Part shown: one piece after another, positions 53,721-61,435 of the stretch
Layout: each line of letters begins with the position of its first letter
Position numbering within the stretch: position 1 is the stretch's first letter
The notes under the pieces: generated by a model
The model's database searches: none
Seen by the model: only the letters and a program-made list of their open reading frames with translations
Told to the model about the DNA's origin: nothing
Translations under genes and position numbers: made by a program
Source: Paractinoplanes tereljensis
GTDB taxonomy: Bacteria; Actinomycetota; Actinomycetes; Mycobacteriales; Micromonosporaceae
Direction: 5' to 3'
Assembly: GCF_016862435.1 (NCBI RefSeq)
Contig: NZ_BOMY01000048.1
Location: 62,001-126,000 of the forward strand
DNA length: 64,000 bases

Positions 53721-54389
53721 ATGAGCCTTGCGGAAGAGTTCCTACTTCTGGCGTACGACGAGAGCGGCGCACCGCTGACCGACGGCACGCATCTGGACAA
53801 CGGTCTCGGCGGTGCTCTGCTCCTCGAGTTGGCTCTGGCCGAGCGCGTCGACGTCGAGGACAAGCGGGTCGTGGTGCTCTCCGCGGCCCCGACCGGCGAC
53901 GCTCTGACCGATCAAGCTTTATCGATGATCGTCTCTTTAGACAAAGCCCGCAAACCCGGTCATTGGATTACCAAGCTCTCCAAGCAGGCGCGTCCGCGGG
54001 TGCTGGAGAAGCTCGTCGCCGAGGGCGTGCTGACCGTCGAGAAGGATCGAGTGCTGTGGGTCTTCCCGCGCACCCTCTATCCGCCGGCCACCGGCGAGCA
54101 GCCGGCCGTCGAGGCCGAGGCCCGGGAACGCATCCGCGCCGCTGTTCTCGGCACCGGCCCGGTCGAACCCCGCACCGCCGCGCTCTGCGCCCTGGTCGCC
54201 GCCACCGAGCTCGACCGCAAGGTGTTCGGTGACCTGGACCGCAAGAAGGTCACCGCCCGGCTGAAGGAGATCGGCGAGGGCTCGTGGGCCGCCACCGCGG
54301 TCCGCAAGACGATCGAGGAGATTCAGGCCGCCGTGATGATCGCGATCATCGCGTCCACAACGGCGGCCACCGCCGGTTCGAGCGCCTAA
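53721..54389 (+). CDS. GOLPH3/VPS74-like (GPP34) protein
   Basis: 222 aa of the GPP34 family: LAEEFLLLAYDESGAPLTDG at the start, LDNGLGGALLLELALAERVD (about residues 25-44), then LEKLVAEGVLTVEKDRVLWV (about 95-114) and a hydrophobic helical C-terminus. Eukaryotic GOLPH3 binds phosphatidylinositol-4-phosphate at the Golgi; actinobacteria often carry several copies of unknown role, perhaps at the membrane or in secondary metabolism. It stands alone and converges on the Fe-S oxidoreductase gene with overlapping stops. Confidence 0.9.
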   Translation: MSLAEEFLLLAYDESGAPLTDGTHLDNGLGGALLLELALAERVDVEDKRVVVLSAAPTGDALTDQALSMIVSLDKARKPGHWITKLSKQARPRVLEKLVAEGVLTVEKDRVLWVFPRTLYPPATGEQPAVEAEARERIRAAVLGTGPVEPRTAALCALVAATELDRKVFGDLDRKKVTARLKEIGEGSWAATAVRKTIEEIQAAVMIAIIASTTAATAGSSA

Positions 54390-56515
54390 ACGTCTTGCTT
54401 GAGTGACCGAAGCAGGACGGTCGCCACGTCGACTACCTCGACGTTCTCCTGCTCGCCCTTGGCCGTGACGCCGTCGCCGACCATCGTGTAACAGAACGGG
54501 CAGCCGACCGCGATCGTCTTGGCCCCGGTGGACAGGGCTTCCTCGGTGCGCTCGATGTTGATCCGCTTGCCGATCTTCTCCTCCATCCACATGCGGGCAC
54601 CGCCGGCGCCGCAGCAGAAGGAGCGTTCCTGGTTGCGCGGCATCTCCACCACGTTGGCGGCCGCCCCGAGCACCTCGCGGGGAGCGTCGAAGACGCGGTT
54701 GTGCCGGCCCAGGTAGCACGGGTCGTGGTAGGTCAGGTCGCCCGCGATCTTCTCCACCGGGGTGAGCTTGCCGGTGGCGACCAGGTGCGCGAGCAGCTGA
54801 GTGTGGTGCACCACCTCGACCTTGAGGCCGAGCTGCTCATATTCGTTGCCCAGGGTGTTGAAGCAGTGCGGGCAGGTCGCCACGATCTTCTTGACGTTCG
54901 CTTCCTGCAGCGTCTCGACGTTCTGCTGGGCGAGCATCTGGAAGACGAACTCGTTGCCGATCCGGCGGGCGGGGTCACCCGTACACGTCTCGCCCTCGCC
55001 CAGAATGGCGTAATCGACGCCGGCCTCGTGCAGCAGCTTGGCCACCGCCCGGGTGGTCTTCTTGGCCCGGTCTTCGAACGCGCCGGCGCAACCGACCCAG
55101 AACAGGTACTCGAAGTCTTCCTTCTCGCCGACCCGCGGCACCTCGAAGTCCAGACCCTTGGTCCAGTCTTCCCGGGTGTTCTGCGGGGCGCCCCACGGGT
55201 TGCCCTTGTTCTCCAGGTTGCGGAGCATGACGCCGGCCTCGGACGGGAACGACGACTCGATAAGCACCTGGTAGCGACGCATGTCGACGATGTGGTCGAT
55301 GTGCTCGATGTCGACCGGGCACTGCTCGACGCAGGCGCCGCAGGTGGTGCACGACCACAGCACGTCCGGGTCGATGATCCCCTGCTCGTCCTCGGTGCCG
55401 ATCAGCGGCCGGTTGCCCTCGGCCAGGGCCAGCACGTCCATGTGCGCGAGCTGGGCCTCGGTGGCCTTCTCCTCGCCGGTCAGGTCCTTACCGCCGCCCG
55501 CCAGCAGGTAGGGCGCCTTGGCGAAGGCGTTGTCGCGCAGCGACAGGATCATCAGCTTCGGCGACAGCGGCTTACCGGTGTTCCAGGCCGGGCACTGCGA
55601 CTGGCAGCGGCCACACTCGGTGCAGGTGGAGAAGTCGAGCAGGCCCTTCCAGGTGAACTGCTCGACCTGGGCGACGCCGAACTGATCCTTCTCCGGGTCG
55701 GCCTCCTCGAAGTCGAGGGGCTTGCCCGCGCTCATCATCGGCTTGAGCGCGCCCAGGCCGGAACCGGCCGGCTTCTCCGGGCTGCGCTTGAAGAAGATGT
55801 TGAAGAACGCCAGGAACCGGTGCCAGGCCACACCCATCGTCGGGTTGAGCCCGATGGTGATCAGCCAGCCCATCGAGATGAACAGCTTCACCAGCGCGAC
55901 CCAGGTCGGCCCGTCGTGCGCCTCCGGCAGCGCGCTTCCCACCGCGTGACTCAGCGGCGTCGCCCAGGCCGGGAACTCGAAGGTGTCGTTGGCGACCTTG
56001 AAACCCCGGATCAAGAACCCGCAGACGAGTACGCCGAGAATGACCGCCTCGACGAAGTACGCCTGCCAGAGCGTCGATCCCAGGAACCGGCTGCGCTTGG
56101 CTCGCAGCGCCTTCTGCCGCACGTAGATCAGGTAGAGGATGCCGGCCAGACCGAGGATGCCGATCCACTCGGTGGCAAAGCCGTAGACCAGCCAGTGCCC
56201 GACGATCGGCAGCCCGCCCTCGGGGTCGACGACCTCGAAGTACGCCTCCACGACCAGCAGGAACAGGATCATGAAGGAGACCATCACCAGCCAGTGGGCG
56301 GCACCGATCGCCGACCACTTGAGCATCCGGGTGTGACCGAGCGTCTCGGTCAGCATCTTCTTCGTCCGGGTGCCGCGGTCGGTGAAGCGCTCCGGGGCCG
56401 GTTGGCCCTGCCGGATCACCGCCGTGATGGTCAAGACTGCACGCACCGCCAATACGACAGCGGTGATCGTGACGGCGCCTGCCAGCACGGTAGCGATGAT
56501 CTGCGCTATCCCCAC
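54386..56515 (-). CDS. membrane-bound heterodisulfide-reductase-like Fe-S oxidoreductase
   Basis: 709 aa. Five to six TM helices (residues 1-245) resemble a b-type cytochrome/NarI-like module. Two 4Fe-4S motifs follow (CTECGRCQSQCP at about 296-307 and CTTCGACVEQCP at about 389-400), then two CCG-type domains (WVGCAGAFEDR, CPHCFNT, YHDPCYLGR, SFCCGAGGARM). The whole is the fused HdrDE/GlpC-like protein common in actinobacteria, thought to pass electrons between a soluble donor and menaquinone. Electron donor unknown. Transcribed alone. Confidence 0.88.
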   Translation of the reverse strand: MGIAQIIATVLAGAVTITAVVLAVRAVLTITAVIRQGQPAPERFTDRGTRTKKMLTETLGHTRMLKWSAIGAAHWLVMVSFMILFLLVVEAYFEVVDPEGGLPIVGHWLVYGFATEWIGILGLAGILYLIYVRQKALRAKRSRFLGSTLWQAYFVEAVILGVLVCGFLIRGFKVANDTFEFPAWATPLSHAVGSALPEAHDGPTWVALVKLFISMGWLITIGLNPTMGVAWHRFLAFFNIFFKRSPEKPAGSGLGALKPMMSAGKPLDFEEADPEKDQFGVAQVEQFTWKGLLDFSTCTECGRCQSQCPAWNTGKPLSPKLMILSLRDNAFAKAPYLLAGGGKDLTGEEKATEAQLAHMDVLALAEGNRPLIGTEDEQGIIDPDVLWSCTTCGACVEQCPVDIEHIDHIVDMRRYQVLIESSFPSEAGVMLRNLENKGNPWGAPQNTREDWTKGLDFEVPRVGEKEDFEYLFWVGCAGAFEDRAKKTTRAVAKLLHEAGVDYAILGEGETCTGDPARRIGNEFVFQMLAQQNVETLQEANVKKIVATCPHCFNTLGNEYEQLGLKVEVVHHTQLLAHLVATGKLTPVEKIAGDLTYHDPCYLGRHNRVFDAPREVLGAAANVVEMPRNQERSFCCGAGGARMWMEEKIGKRINIERTEEALSTGAKTIAVGCPFCYTMVGDGVTAKGEQENVEVVDVATVLLRSLKQDV

Positions 56516-56641
56516 GTTGGTGCCCTCCTCGAACGGCCGGTCCCGGCCCCATGTTACCCACGAGTAATAGATGGCCGCGCGCGGCGGGTCAAGTGGCGCC
56601 GTTGTTTCGCCGTACCGTCAGACTTTTTTCAGTCAGGCGAA

Positions 56642-56674
56642 GAGCGCACCCCGCTCACAGCGCGGGATGCGCTC
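56642..56674. terminator. hairpin terminator downstream of crgA
   Basis: GAGCGCA/TGCGCTC (56642-56648 with 56668-56674) continues after one mismatch as a five-bp stem (56650-56654 with 56662-56666). It lies between crgA and the Fe-S gene promoter. Confidence 0.7.
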
Positions 56675-56720
56675 AATTCGGACGAAGATCACACTACCCG
56701 CGCCAAGCGGGCACCGGAGG

Positions 56721-56987
56721 TCAACGCCAGCGGGACAGGAGCCCCAGCGACGCGACCATGCACCCGAAACCGACCGCGAGGTTCCAGTACGACCACGACT
56801 CGACCGGCCACTTCTGCGAGGACAGGTAGTAGACGACCAGCCAAGCGATGCCGACCACGATCAGCGTGACTGCCGTGATCGGCAGCAAGATCGGACTCGG
56901 CTTCTTGGACGCGGCTGCGGCCGCTGCCGGACGAATGTCCGTCGGCGGGGTGTAGACCTTCTTCTTGCGAACCTGAGACTTCGGCAC
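56721..56987 (-). CDS. crgA: CrgA cell-division protein
   Basis: An 88-aa two-TM protein: a basic N-terminus (MPKSQVRKKKVYTPP), TM1 (about residues 32-52), a short WPVESWSYWN loop and TM2 (about 63-82), ending LLSRWR. CrgA recruits or holds back FtsZ-ring and peptidoglycan factors at septa in actinomycetes. GTG 56987 has AGGAG seven bases upstream. Its place beside DUF881, pabA and pknB matches the conserved oriC-proximal order in mycobacteria and streptomycetes. Confidence 0.95.
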   Translation of the reverse strand: MPKSQVRKKKVYTPPTDIRPAAAAAASKKPSPILLPITAVTLIVVGIAWLVVYYLSSQKWPVESWSYWNLAVGFGCMVASLGLLSRWR

Positions 56988-57163
56988 GGTGCTCTCCTGA
57001 AGGGCAACAAGTGGTGAACAACCCACCGCTGAGCGGCTCGGGATCCCCCGATTGCTGCCCGTGGCGAATACTGTTCGACAGCTAGCGTAGTCAAGGCGGC
57101 GCGCAGTCCGGCACCCGCCAGGCAAGGAAAATACGCGAAGCGGAGTTTCAGGAGGATAAGCCC

Positions 57164-57973
57164 GTGGAATACACGACCGGCGCGCCTTCGTGGCGGCTCG
57201 TGTTGCGGCGTGCTCTGGGCGGCCTCCGCCCCCGGCGGGGCACCCAGCGGACCCGCGGCTGGTCGGCCGTGGTCCCGCTCATCGCTCTGGCGGCCGGCCT
57301 GCTCTTCACCACCTCCGCCCGCACCGCCGACGGCACCCAGTTGCGCGACGACCGGCGCCCGCAGCTGGCCCAGGTGATCGCCGACAAACGTGAACGGCTC
57401 AAGGCCCGCGAGAAAACCGCCGCCAGCCTGCGCGCCGAGGTCGACGCCGACTCGGCCCGGCTCGCCGAGACCAACCTGCCGGTCAAGGAAGCCCGCGACA
57501 AGGCCGACGCACTGCGCGCCCAGGCCGGCTTCACCGCACTGGCCGGCCCCGGACTCACGGTCTCCCTCAACGACTCCCCCCGACGGGGCACCGATCTGGG
57601 CCCGAACGCCCCCGAGAACGACGATCTTGTCGTCCACCAGGGTGACGTCCAGGCGGTCGTAAATGCCATGTGGGCAGGTGGGGCCGAGGCAATGTCGATC
57701 ATGGATGTCCGCGTCATCTCCACCAGCGCGGTACGATGCGTCGGCAACACGCTGCTGCTACACGGCCAGGTCTTCTCTCCACCATTCAAGATCACGGCGA
57801 TTGGCGAACCCACAGCGATGCGTCAAGCGTTGGAATCCGCGGAGGGGGTCCAACAATTCCGGGACGCCGTCGCCGATTTCGGCCTCGGCTACACGGAAAC
57901 CGTCGAGAGGAACGTGACTGTGCGGGCGTACGACGGGTCGAGTGATCTCCGATCCGCGCGAGTGGCCGAGTAA
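57164..57973 (+). CDS. DUF881 family protein
   Basis: 269 aa. A short basic N-terminus precedes one TM helix (about residues 29-47); a coiled coil (LAQVIADKRERLKAREKTAA, about 67-86) leads to the DUF881 domain (GPGLTVSLNDSPRR..., ENDDLVVHQGDVQAVVNAMW). The position next to crgA corresponds to mycobacterial Rv0012. The external coiled coil and fold suggest a role in division or the cell wall; no activity is known. GTG 57164 with AGGAGG upstream. The stop overlaps the sortase ATG by one base. Confidence 0.9.
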   Translation: MEYTTGAPSWRLVLRRALGGLRPRRGTQRTRGWSAVVPLIALAAGLLFTTSARTADGTQLRDDRRPQLAQVIADKRERLKAREKTAASLRAEVDADSARLAETNLPVKEARDKADALRAQAGFTALAGPGLTVSLNDSPRRGTDLGPNAPENDDLVVHQGDVQAVVNAMWAGGAEAMSIMDVRVISTSAVRCVGNTLLLHGQVFSPPFKITAIGEPTAMRQALESAEGVQQFRDAVADFGLGYTETVERNVTVRAYDGSSDLRSARVAE

Positions 57974-60465
57974 TGGCTTCGGACAACTCCGCGGCCGCCA
58001 ACTCGGGGCGGCATCGCGCTCCCGACGCCGAGGCCCAGACGGCGTACATCCCGCGGATAACCGACGCGTCGCCGGACGGAGTGCCGGGCGGGCCGCTGTC
58101 CGCACCGGTCGGCCTGGGCGGCACGCCCACCCCGCCCTCGGCCACGTTCCCACCCGAACCGCAGCCACCCGCGCGCGCAGCCGAACCACCGCCGGCCTCG
58201 TTCGCTACCGCGCTGTTGCCGGCCATCTCGCCCACGGCGACGCCGGCCGACCGTCCGCAGAGCCCGGCCGCGCGCTCAGGCGCGTCGCCGCAGACTCCCG
58301 CGACGCCGCCGGCCGCCCCGCGATCAGGTGCGCCGGCCTCGGCCGCGTCCCACCCGGCGGCGTCCCAGCCAACCGCTCCCCACCCGGCCGTGACGCGCCC
58401 GGCCGTGGCTTCGCCGCCGGTCGCGCCCGCGACTCCCGCAGCGGCCGAGACCGCCGTGATCAGCACCGACGAAGCCATTGAGCGACGCATTGCCGCCGCC
58501 CGCGGCGGCTTCGCCCGGCCCGCTTCCCCTGGTCCCACTGGTTCGACTATCCCAGCCGGACTGTCCCGATCGACCGCTTCGCCGGAATTCGCAGGCCAGC
58601 CATCGGTCGCCGCGACCCCGTCCTCCGCGGGCCTCGCCGACACCCCGACCACGCTTACGCCCAGCCTCGGCACCCTGCCCAGCCTCGGCAACCCGCCCGG
58701 CCCTGGCGCCCCGACCGGCCCTGGCGCCCCGACCGGCCTTGGCACTCCGCCGGCCACCAGGCCCGGCCCCAGCGGCCCGCCGACGGCCTCTCCCCGCGCT
58801 GAGGTGGCCGAGGACGTGCACGCGGCAGCGCTGGCGGCCCGCCGCCGCGCCCCCGAGCCGCCGCCGACCGCGGCCGGCGCCAACGCCGCGTTCGACTTCT
58901 TCGCCGCAGCTGAGCAGTCAGCTGCCCCGGAAGCTGCCCCGGCCGCTGAGCAGGCACGCCCGGCCGTCACCGCCGCGCGGCCCGAAGCGCCCCGCCGAGA
59001 CGCGCCATTCGCCCAGCCCGGCTATCCCAGCCAGCCCGAGGTCCGCACCAACGGCTATCCGGCACCGCAGACCTCCCTGGGCCATGCTGAGACCCGCACG
59101 AACGGCCTAGCCGCAGCCCCGGCCCCCCAGACCTCCCTCGGCCGGCCCGAGGCCCGCACGAACGGCCTGGCCGCACCCCAGGCCCCCGCAGCCCAGGCCC
59201 CCGCAGTCCGGCCCGAGGCCCGCACGAACGGCTACGCCGGAGCCCCGGTCAGCGGTTTCGGCGGCGCCCGCGCGAACGGCCACCCCGCGAACGGCCACGA
59301 CTCGTCGAACGGCCACGGCCTTCCGCTGCTCTCGCCCCCACCCGCTGAGGCCTTCCCGGCGGCCCGCCCCACCTCACCGGTCGACCCGTTCGCGGCGCTT
59401 CGCCCGACTCGGCCGGCCCAGGGCGCCGGGCTGCCGCAGGACCCGAGCCAGACGGCCATCATCCGTACCACTGATGCGCCCACCGGCGTACTCCCCGCGG
59501 TTAAAACCAGATCAGCGGCGGTGAAGGAACCCACCGCTCTCATGGCCGCCGTGCCTGGCCTTGCGGCGAAGGCCGCGAAGGCCGGCGCCGGCGCCGACGC
59601 CGTTCTCGGCGCGGCCTCGGCCCCTCCGGTCCGCCCCGGCGGATCGGCCAGAACTCCCGAACCGGCTGACGAGGGCAACGACTTGAAGCCAAAGCGCGGC
59701 GAGCGTGTGGTGAAGCTGCGGCCCGAGCAGACCGACGAGGGTTACAAGAGCGTGTACTCCGAGCTGACCCGGCCGACGGTCGGCTCGCGGATCCGGACGG
59801 GTGTCCGGTTCTCCGGCGAGCTGATGATCACGTTCGGCTTGATCATCCTGCTGTTCGCCGGTTACGAGGTATTCGGCAATTCGGCGAAGGTGCAGGACGA
59901 GCAGAACGCCCTGGCCGACGAGCTCGACCAGCAGTGGAGCGACCCGACGGTGGCGCCGAGCGCCTCGACCGTGAAGGCACCGGCCGCGCCCGGCAGCGGG
60001 CTGGTCGGCCGGCTCTACATCCCGAAGCTGGACAAGGAGTGGGTGGTCGTCAACGGTGTCCGTCCGCAGGACATCAAGTACGCGCCCGGCCACTACCCGG
60101 ACACCGCGCTGCCCGGCCAGATCGGCAATTTCTCGGTGGCCGGCCACCGGATCCGGAAGATCTTCTGGCGGCTCGACGAGCTGAAGCCGGGTGACGTGAT
60201 CGGCGTCGAGACCAAGGACTACTGGTACGTCTACAAGGTCTACGGCCACGAGGTCGTGAAGCCGAGCGCCGTCGAGGTGGTCGCCGCGGTGCCCGACAAG
60301 CCGGGCGTGAAAGCGACGAAGGCCCTGCTCACGCTGACCACGTGCAACCCGAAGTTCAACAACTACCAGCGGCTCATCGTGCACGCCGAGCTCGCCTCGA
60401 AGGTGCCGCGGAGCCAGACCCTGGCCGACGCCGGCATGCCGGCCGAGATGAAGACGAAGGCGTAG
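57973..60465 (+). CDS. class E sortase with very long disordered N-terminus
   Basis: 830 aa. Residues 1-600 are Pro/Ala/Thr/Ser-rich, with repeated RTNG-containing units (EARTNGLAAPQ, EVRTNGYPAPQ) at about residues 355-430. A TM helix follows (about 614-634), then the sortase domain (about 660-815): VAGHRIRKIFWRLDEL (catalytic His), LLTLTTCNPKFNNYQR (catalytic Cys and Arg). Class E sortases attach housekeeping proteins with LAxTG signals to the wall. The 600-residue cytoplasmic arm is far longer than usual. It is coupled to DUF881 and to a small membrane protein just downstream. Confidence 0.9.
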   Translation: MASDNSAAANSGRHRAPDAEAQTAYIPRITDASPDGVPGGPLSAPVGLGGTPTPPSATFPPEPQPPARAAEPPPASFATALLPAISPTATPADRPQSPAARSGASPQTPATPPAAPRSGAPASAASHPAASQPTAPHPAVTRPAVASPPVAPATPAAAETAVISTDEAIERRIAAARGGFARPASPGPTGSTIPAGLSRSTASPEFAGQPSVAATPSSAGLADTPTTLTPSLGTLPSLGNPPGPGAPTGPGAPTGLGTPPATRPGPSGPPTASPRAEVAEDVHAAALAARRRAPEPPPTAAGANAAFDFFAAAEQSAAPEAAPAAEQARPAVTAARPEAPRRDAPFAQPGYPSQPEVRTNGYPAPQTSLGHAETRTNGLAAAPAPQTSLGRPEARTNGLAAPQAPAAQAPAVRPEARTNGYAGAPVSGFGGARANGHPANGHDSSNGHGLPLLSPPPAEAFPAARPTSPVDPFAALRPTRPAQGAGLPQDPSQTAIIRTTDAPTGVLPAVKTRSAAVKEPTALMAAVPGLAAKAAKAGAGADAVLGAASAPPVRPGGSARTPEPADEGNDLKPKRGERVVKLRPEQTDEGYKSVYSELTRPTVGSRIRTGVRFSGELMITFGLIILLFAGYEVFGNSAKVQDEQNALADELDQQWSDPTVAPSASTVKAPAAPGSGLVGRLYIPKLDKEWVVVNGVRPQDIKYAPGHYPDTALPGQIGNFSVAGHRIRKIFWRLDELKPGDVIGVETKDYWYVYKVYGHEVVKPSAVEVVAAVPDKPGVKATKALLTLTTCNPKFNNYQRLIVHAELASKVPRSQTLADAGMPAEMKTKA

Positions 60466-60470
60466 GCGCG

Positions 60471-60779
60471 ATGTACGCCTGGATTTGGCGCAAGCTCCCG
60501 TTCGGCTTCTGGGGAAAGCTGACCGGCTCGCTCGGCCTGGTCGCCGTGACCAGCGCCCTGCTCTGGTACGTGGTCTTTCCCCGGGCGACCCCGCTGCTGC
60601 CGTTCGATGACGTGCAGGTCGGGTCGGGCACCGAGCAGGGCCCCGCCCAGGAGGACCCGAACGTCATCTCGTCGGACAGCGTCAACGGCCCGGACGAGAT
60701 CCCCTACAGCACCGAATCGAACGCTCCGCACCCCTCAACCTCCCCCTCGAAGTCGAAGGCCGCTCTCCCAGGTGACTGA
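60471..60779 (+). CDS. small one-TM membrane protein downstream of the sortase
   Basis: 102 aa: MYAWIWRKLPFGFWGKLTGS leads to one TM helix (about residues 16-38), then an acidic, Ser/Pro-rich external tail ending KSKAALPGD. There is no LPxTG-like sorting motif, so it is not an obvious sortase substrate; being five bases after the sortase stop, it may be an accessory factor. Homologues are expected in the same position in related genera, but I cannot check. Confidence 0.75.
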   Translation: MYAWIWRKLPFGFWGKLTGSLGLVAVTSALLWYVVFPRATPLLPFDDVQVGSGTEQGPAQEDPNVISSDSVNGPDEIPYSTESNAPHPSTSPSKSKAALPGD

Positions 60780-60780
60780 C

Positions 60781-61431
60781 GTGCGCATCCTCGTTATCGA
60801 CAACTACGACTCATTCGTCTTCAACCTGGTGCAGTACCTCGGCCAGCTCGGCGCCGAGTGCGAGGTGCGGCGCAACGACGAGATCTCGGTCGCCGACGTC
60901 GGCACCTTCGGCGCCGCCGGCATTCTGCTTTCGCCGGGGCCGGGCACACCGGACCGGGCCGGCATCATGATGGAGACAATCCGGGCGTACGCCGGGAAGG
61001 TTCCGATGTTCGGCGTGTGCCTGGGTCACCAGGCGATCGGCGCGGCCTTCGGAGCGACCGTGACCCGCGCCCCGGAGCTGCTGCACGGCAAGACGTCCGA
61101 GGTGCACCACACCGGCGCGGGCGTGCTGGCCGGCCTGCCGGAACCGTTCACCGCGACCCGGTACCACTCGCTGGCGGTCCTGCCCGAGACGCTGCCGGAC
61201 GAGCTCGAGGTGACCGGCCGCACCGAGTCGGGCGTGGTGATGGCGATGCGCCACCGCACGCTCCCGATCGAGGGTGTGCAGTTCCACCCGGAGTCGGTGC
61301 TCACCGAGGGCGGTCACACCATGCTGGCGAACTGGCTGGCCTCCTGCGGCCTGCCGTCGGCCCTGGCGAAGGCCCCGCCGCTGGCCGCCGAGGTGGAGAT
61401 TCGACGGCGAGCGGCGTTCGCGTCAGCCTGA
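60781..61431 (+). CDS. pabA: anthranilate/aminodeoxychorismate synthase component II (glutamine amidotransferase)
   Basis: A 216-aa class I amidotransferase: VIDNYDSFVFNLVQYLGQLG, oxyanion region LLSPGPGTP (about residues 46-54), the nucleophile Cys in MFGVCLGHQAIGAAFG (about 76-91) and the His-Glu pair in GVQFHPESVLTEGG. It supplies ammonia for folate and/or tryptophan synthesis; one amphibolic subunit often serves both. GTG 60781 has AGGTGA upstream; GTG 60772 is possible. The position matches mycobacterial trpG (Rv0013). Confidence 0.92.
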   Translation: MRILVIDNYDSFVFNLVQYLGQLGAECEVRRNDEISVADVGTFGAAGILLSPGPGTPDRAGIMMETIRAYAGKVPMFGVCLGHQAIGAAFGATVTRAPELLHGKTSEVHHTGAGVLAGLPEPFTATRYHSLAVLPETLPDELEVTGRTESGVVMAMRHRTLPIEGVQFHPESVLTEGGHTMLANWLASCGLPSALAKAPPLAAEVEIRRRAAFASA

Positions 61432-61435
61432 CCGG

